Source: Mycetocola sp.
GTDB lineage: Bacteria > Actinomycetota > Actinomycetes > Actinomycetales > Microbacteriaceae
NCBI RefSeq assembly: GCF_025464835.1
Contig: NZ_JAODMP010000062.1
Coordinates: 1 to 43,690, forward strand
Direction: 5' to 3'
DNA: 43,690 nucleotides
A program made the translations under genes and the position numbers. Below, one piece after another: positions 40,804-43,690 of this stretch. Below the pieces are notes generated by a model. The model was not told where the DNA came from. It saw only the letters and a program-made list of their open reading frames with translations, and searched no databases. Positions within the stretch are counted from its first letter, which is position 1, and each line of letters begins with the position of its first letter.

Positions 40804-42546
40804 ATGACCGAAGGTATCCGCGTGTGGGCACCTCGCGCCGGGCGCGTCGACCTGCGGCTGGGCGACGAGACTCTCGAGCTGACCCGCACCGGGGAGGGCT
40901 GGTGGGAACGGCCGGGACTGGAAGCGGCACCCGGCACTGATTACGGCTTCCTCCTCGACGGTGAAGGGCCTTTCCCGGACCCGCGCTCCCGGCGTCAGCC
41001 GTACGGGGTGCACGGGCTGTCCCGCACCGTCGGCACGAACCACCACCGAGAGACGAATTCGGCGTGGACCGGCCGCCAACTGGCCGGTGCGGTGATCTAT
41101 GAACTCCACATCGGCACCTTCACTCCAGAGGGCACGTTCGATGCCGCAGCAGGCAAGCTCGCCCACCTCGCCTCGATCGGCGTGGACTTCGTCGAAATTC
41201 TGCCGGTGAACGCGTTCAACGGCACTCACAACTGGGGCTACGACGGGGTGCTCTGGTACGCCGTGCACGAAGGTTACGGCGGTCCAGATGGGTACCGGCG
41301 GTTCGTCGACGCCTGTCACGCAGCCGGAATGGGTGTGATCCAGGACGTCGTCTACAACCACCTCGGTCCCAGCGGCAATTACCTGCCGAAGTTCGGGCCT
41401 TACCTCACCGACGGGCCCGGTAACACGTGGGGGTCCTCTGTCAACCTCGACGGACCCGACTCAGACACCGTCCGCCGCTACATTCTCGACAACGCCCTGA
41501 TGTGGCTCGGTGAATACCAGGTCGACGGTCTCCGCCTCGATGCGGTGCACGCCCTGGTGGACTCCCGGGCAACGCACGTGCTTGAGGAGATGGCTGTCGA
41601 GGTGGCGGCGTTGAGCGCTGCCGTCGGCCGGCCGCTCAGCCTGATCGCCGAGTCTGATCTCAACGACCCGACGCTGATCACCCCGCGAGAGGCGAACGGT
41701 TACGGCCTCGACGGGCAGTGGAGCGATGACTTTCACCATGCCGTCCACGTCGCGCTGACCGGGGAGACCACCGGGTATTACGCCGACTTCGAACCGCTCT
41801 CCGCGCTGCAGAAGGTGCTCACCCGCGGGTTCTTCCACGACGGAACATTCTCCGGCTTCCGCGGACGCGTCCACGGCCGTCCCATCGACACCGAACGGAT
41901 GCCGGCCTGGCGCCTTGTCGTCGCCAATCAAAATCACGACCAGATCGGCAACCGCGCCGTCGGTGACCGGCTGTCGGCGCAACTGAATCCCGGCCAGCTC
42001 GCCATCGCCGCCGCGATCACCGTGCTCGGCCCGTTTACTCCCATGCTGTTCATGGGGGAGGAGTGGGGCGCGTCGACACCGTGGCAGTTCTTCACGTCGC
42101 ATCCTGAACCGGAACTCGGCAAGGCGACCGCTGAGGGCCGCATCGAGGAATTCGCCCGGATGGGCTGGGACCCCGACATCGTTCCCGACCCGCAGGACCC
42201 CGCCACCTTCGAGAACTCGAAACTGGACTGGGACGAACTCGGGCGTCCGGATTCCGAGCGGATCCTCGCCTTCTATCGTGCTCTCGCCGGGCTGCGCAGG
42301 CACCGACCCGAGTTCACCGACCCGCGATTCGGGCGGACCCGGGTGACCTTCGACGAGGCGGACCGCTGGCTCGTGCTGCATCGGGGCGAGAGCGCGGTGG
42401 TGCTGAACTTCAGCGCTTCGGAGCGCGCCGTTCCCGTGCCGGAGGGCGAGGTGCTGCTGTCATTCACCGGGTCGGGGGAGGAGCTGTCTGCCGTGCTGGA
42501 GGGGAACCTCAGGGTCCCCGCTCATTCGGTGGTCGTAATCGGCTGA
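40804..42546 (+). CDS. treZ: Maltooligosyl trehalose trehalohydrolase TreZ
   Basis: 580 aa. It releases free trehalose from maltooligosyl trehalose. N-terminal CBM48 ([18 protein letters not shown]); GH13 residues D246 in [12 protein letters not shown]283 in [11 protein letters not shown]379 in [22 protein letters not shown] and [14 protein letters not shown] are TreZ hallmarks. ATG 40804 is one base after the treY stop; the ribosome site is inside treY. No otsA/otsB or treS is seen. Together with glgX and treY it supplies trehalose from glycogen under stress. Confidence 0.97.
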   Translation: MTEGIRVWAPRAGRVDLRLGDETLELTRTGEGWWERPGLEAAPGTDYGFLLDGEGPFPDPRSRRQPYGVHGLSRTVGTNHHRETNSAWTGRQLAGAVIYELHIGTFTPEGTFDAAAGKLAHLASIGVDFVEILPVNAFNGTHNWGYDGVLWYAVHEGYGGPDGYRRFVDACHAAGMGVIQDVVYNHLGPSGNYLPKFGPYLTDGPGNTWGSSVNLDGPDSDTVRRYILDNALMWLGEYQVDGLRLDAVHALVDSRATHVLEEMAVEVAALSAAVGRPLSLIAESDLNDPTLITPREANGYGLDGQWSDDFHHAVHVALTGETTGYYADFEPLSALQKVLTRGFFHDGTFSGFRGRVHGRPIDTERMPAWRLVVANQNHDQIGNRAVGDRLSAQLNPGQLAIAAAITVLGPFTPMLFMGEEWGASTPWQFFTSHPEPELGKATAEGRIEEFARMGWDPDIVPDPQDPATFENSKLDWDELGRPDSERILAFYRALAGLRRHRPEFTDPRFGRTRVTFDEADRWLVLHRGESAVVLNFSASERAVPVPEGEVLLSFTGSGEELSAVLEGNLRVPAHSVVVIG

Positions 42547-42550
42547 CCGG

Positions 42551-43057
42551 TCACGGCGCAAGTGCAGCGTGGAACGCCTCAGCCGCGGGCCGGTTGAACA
42601 TCACGAATCGCACAGGGAATGGCGGCGCTGCGTCGCGCACCGTGCGAACCGCGATTCTTGCGGCATCCGCCAGCGGCCAGCCGTAGACGCCAGCCGAGAT
42701 CGCGGGGAACGCGATCGAACCGACGCCGAGCGAGACGGCGACCCGGATGCTGTTGCGGTAGGCGGAGATGAGCAACCCCGATCGATCCTCGGCCGGGTCC
42801 CAGACCGGACCCGCCGTGTGGATGACGTAGCGTGCGTTCAGCGTGCCGCCGGTTGTGGCGACCGCTTCTCCGGTCGCGAGGCCGTTCGGGAGGGTCGTCG
42901 CGCGCAGGTGACGGCAAGCGGCGAGGATTTCGGGCCCTCCCGCCCGGTGGATGGCACCGTCGACACCTCCACCGCCGAGCAGCGAATTGTTCGCGGCGTT
43001 GACGATCGCGTCCACGTCCTGCGTCGTGATGTCCCCTTCGACCAGTTCGAGTTCCAC
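42551..43057 (-). CDS. Macrodomain protein (O-acetyl-ADP-ribose deacetylase-like)
   Basis: 168 aa, a single macrodomain. It binds ADP-ribose and probably removes acetyl or ADP-ribosyl groups. Loop 1 is VNAANNSLLGGGGVDGAIHRAGG, with the typical N-A-A-N and GGGGVDGAIH; IHTAGPVWDP and IAFPAISAGVYGWP follow. GTG 43057 has AAGGAGA 5 bases upstream. Convergent with treZ; only 4 bases separate the ends. Nearest relatives are YmdB-like; role in this species unknown. Confidence 0.92.
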   Translation of the reverse strand: MELELVEGDITTQDVDAIVNAANNSLLGGGGVDGAIHRAGGPEILAACRHLRATTLPNGLATGEAVATTGGTLNARYVIHTAGPVWDPAEDRSGLLISAYRNSIRVAVSLGVGSIAFPAISAGVYGWPLADAARIAVRTVRDAAPPFPVRFVMFNRPAAEAFHAALAP

Positions 43058-43147
43058 GGTTCTCCTTCGCCCGGTCGTCAGGATAACCGCCGGTGACGGC
43101 GTGAACCACCGGTTGCCTGCGTACTCTGGTAGCGGTAGATCGGAAAC

Positions 43148-43499
43148 ATGAGCGATCTCACCTCGTGGATGCAGGCATACGAGCGCGCCTGGGACTCGAA
43201 CGATCCGGATGACATCCGTGCCCTGTTCACCGGGCCTCGTATTACACGGAACCGTGAATCGAGCCCTGGCGCGGAGTCAGTGCGATCGTCGACGGCTGGC
43301 TGGAACGAAGGACGAACCCGAAAACCACACGTTCGAGTGGTTGACGCTCGTCGCCACCGGCGACATCTGGATCGCCCAGGGCACAGCGGCCTACACCGGC
43401 GGCCGGACCTACAGTAATCTCTGGGTGGTCCGTCCAGGGCAGGACGGCTGAGCGGCAGCGTTCACCGCGTGCTGGATGGATCAGTCAAGGCCGTCCTGA
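43148..43499 (+). pseudogene. SnoaL/NTF2-like gene with several breaks
   Basis: ATG 43148 starts MSDLTSWMQAYERAWDSNDP, then DDIRALFTG. A base change of frame at about 43233 leads to ASYYTEP, TGA at 43255-43257, then IEPWRGVSAIVDGWLER. Another shift near 43315 gives KDEPENHTFEWLTLVATGDI, WIAQGTAAYTGGRTYSNLWV, VRPGQDG, TGA (43449-43451) and finally AAAFTACWMDQS. Put together this is a normal SnoaL-like small protein with TEPW...PWRG and the C-terminal G-R-A-x-x-F-x-x-W-W motif. Two shifts and two TGA codons mean it is dead. Confidence 0.65.
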
Positions 43500-43547
43500 A
43501 GGCAGCGGCGACGACGCAGCCTGGCGGGGAACCCGCGGTGGACCGGG

Positions 43548-43690
43548 CTCAGAGGGAACGAAGCCGTTCCAGCAACGGACCTGCGGCCTCGGCGAGGAAG
43601 TCGTCCTGCCCGTCGTCGCCGACCTGGACGAGGGCGATGTCGGTGAATCCGGCCTCGAGGAACGGGCGCACGCTTTCGGCCAGCTCGTCG
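43548..43690 (-). CDS. C-terminal end of an LLM-class (probably F420-dependent) oxidoreductase; partial
   Basis: 47 codons to TGA 43548-43550, running off the right edge. The end DELAESVRPFLEAGFTDIALVQVGDD then LAEAAGPLLERLRSL matches the last helices of the G6PDH-like F420-dependent LLM family of actinobacteria. The barrel and catalytic parts lie outside the window, so the cofactor is inferred from family recall. Confidence 0.7.

Overview
This window is high-GC DNA with dense, mostly short-spaced genes, frequent GTG/TTG starts and purine-rich ribosome sites. The gene families (split LigD-type polymerase and ligase, Rv2629-like ribosome factor, maltokinase plus TreX/TreY/TreZ, MSMEG_6728-like glycosylase, a probable F420-dependent oxidoreductase, DUF2975/XRE pair) point to an actinomycete; a Microbacteriaceae-type soil or plant bacterium is my best inference. 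No rRNA, tRNA, CRISPR array, phage or insertion sequence was found. The content is chromosomal and housekeeping/accessory.

Layout. 1-7.2 kb: a membrane Ser/Thr kinase, an aldo/keto reductase, ArfB, a serine hydrolase and a zinc-ribbon protein, separated by decayed gene remnants. 7.3-14.8 kb: a very large polytopic membrane hydrolase, an RluA-type pseudouridine synthase and an NYN/OST-HTH protein, again with remnants between them (IclR, P-loop ATPase, SGNH hydrolase, M23 peptidase, a PLDNc-like protein). 14.1-22.7 kb: esterase + DEAD-box helicase, MsrA, small soluble enzymes, a secreted ScyD/ScyE-like protein and a DUF2975-XRE pair with repeats in its leader. 23.1-26.9 kb is a DNA-repair block: a LigD-type polymerase and an ATP-dependent DNA ligase face each other across an unusual repeat/hairpin/G-rich array, followed by a MSMEG_6728-like glycosylase and a DUF72 protein. 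26.9-36.0 kb: a fused receiver/thioredoxin-reductase-like flavoprotein, an alpha/beta hydrolase, maltokinase, and a minus-strand run (Rv2629-like factor, 68-aa protein, RecQ, DoxX-like, catalase-like, DinB). 36.3-42.5 kb: the glgX(treX)-treY-treZ operon, which debranches glycogen and converts its maltodextrins to trehalose. The end holds a macrodomain hydrolase, a broken SnoaL-like gene and the tail of an LLM-class oxidoreductase.

Two themes stand out. First, about ten short remnants carry frameshifts or in-frame TGA codons, while roughly 30 kb of long genes show none; this looks like real gene decay rather than uniform sequencing error. Second, the 230-base structured region between the two NHEJ-type genes (17-19 bp repeats, long inverted repeat, octamer G-rich array) is not explained by ordinary terminators. 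I did not find a clear, wholly new multigene system; the best candidates are that element, the Rv2629-like/68-aa/RecQ operon and the 1009-aa membrane hydrolase.
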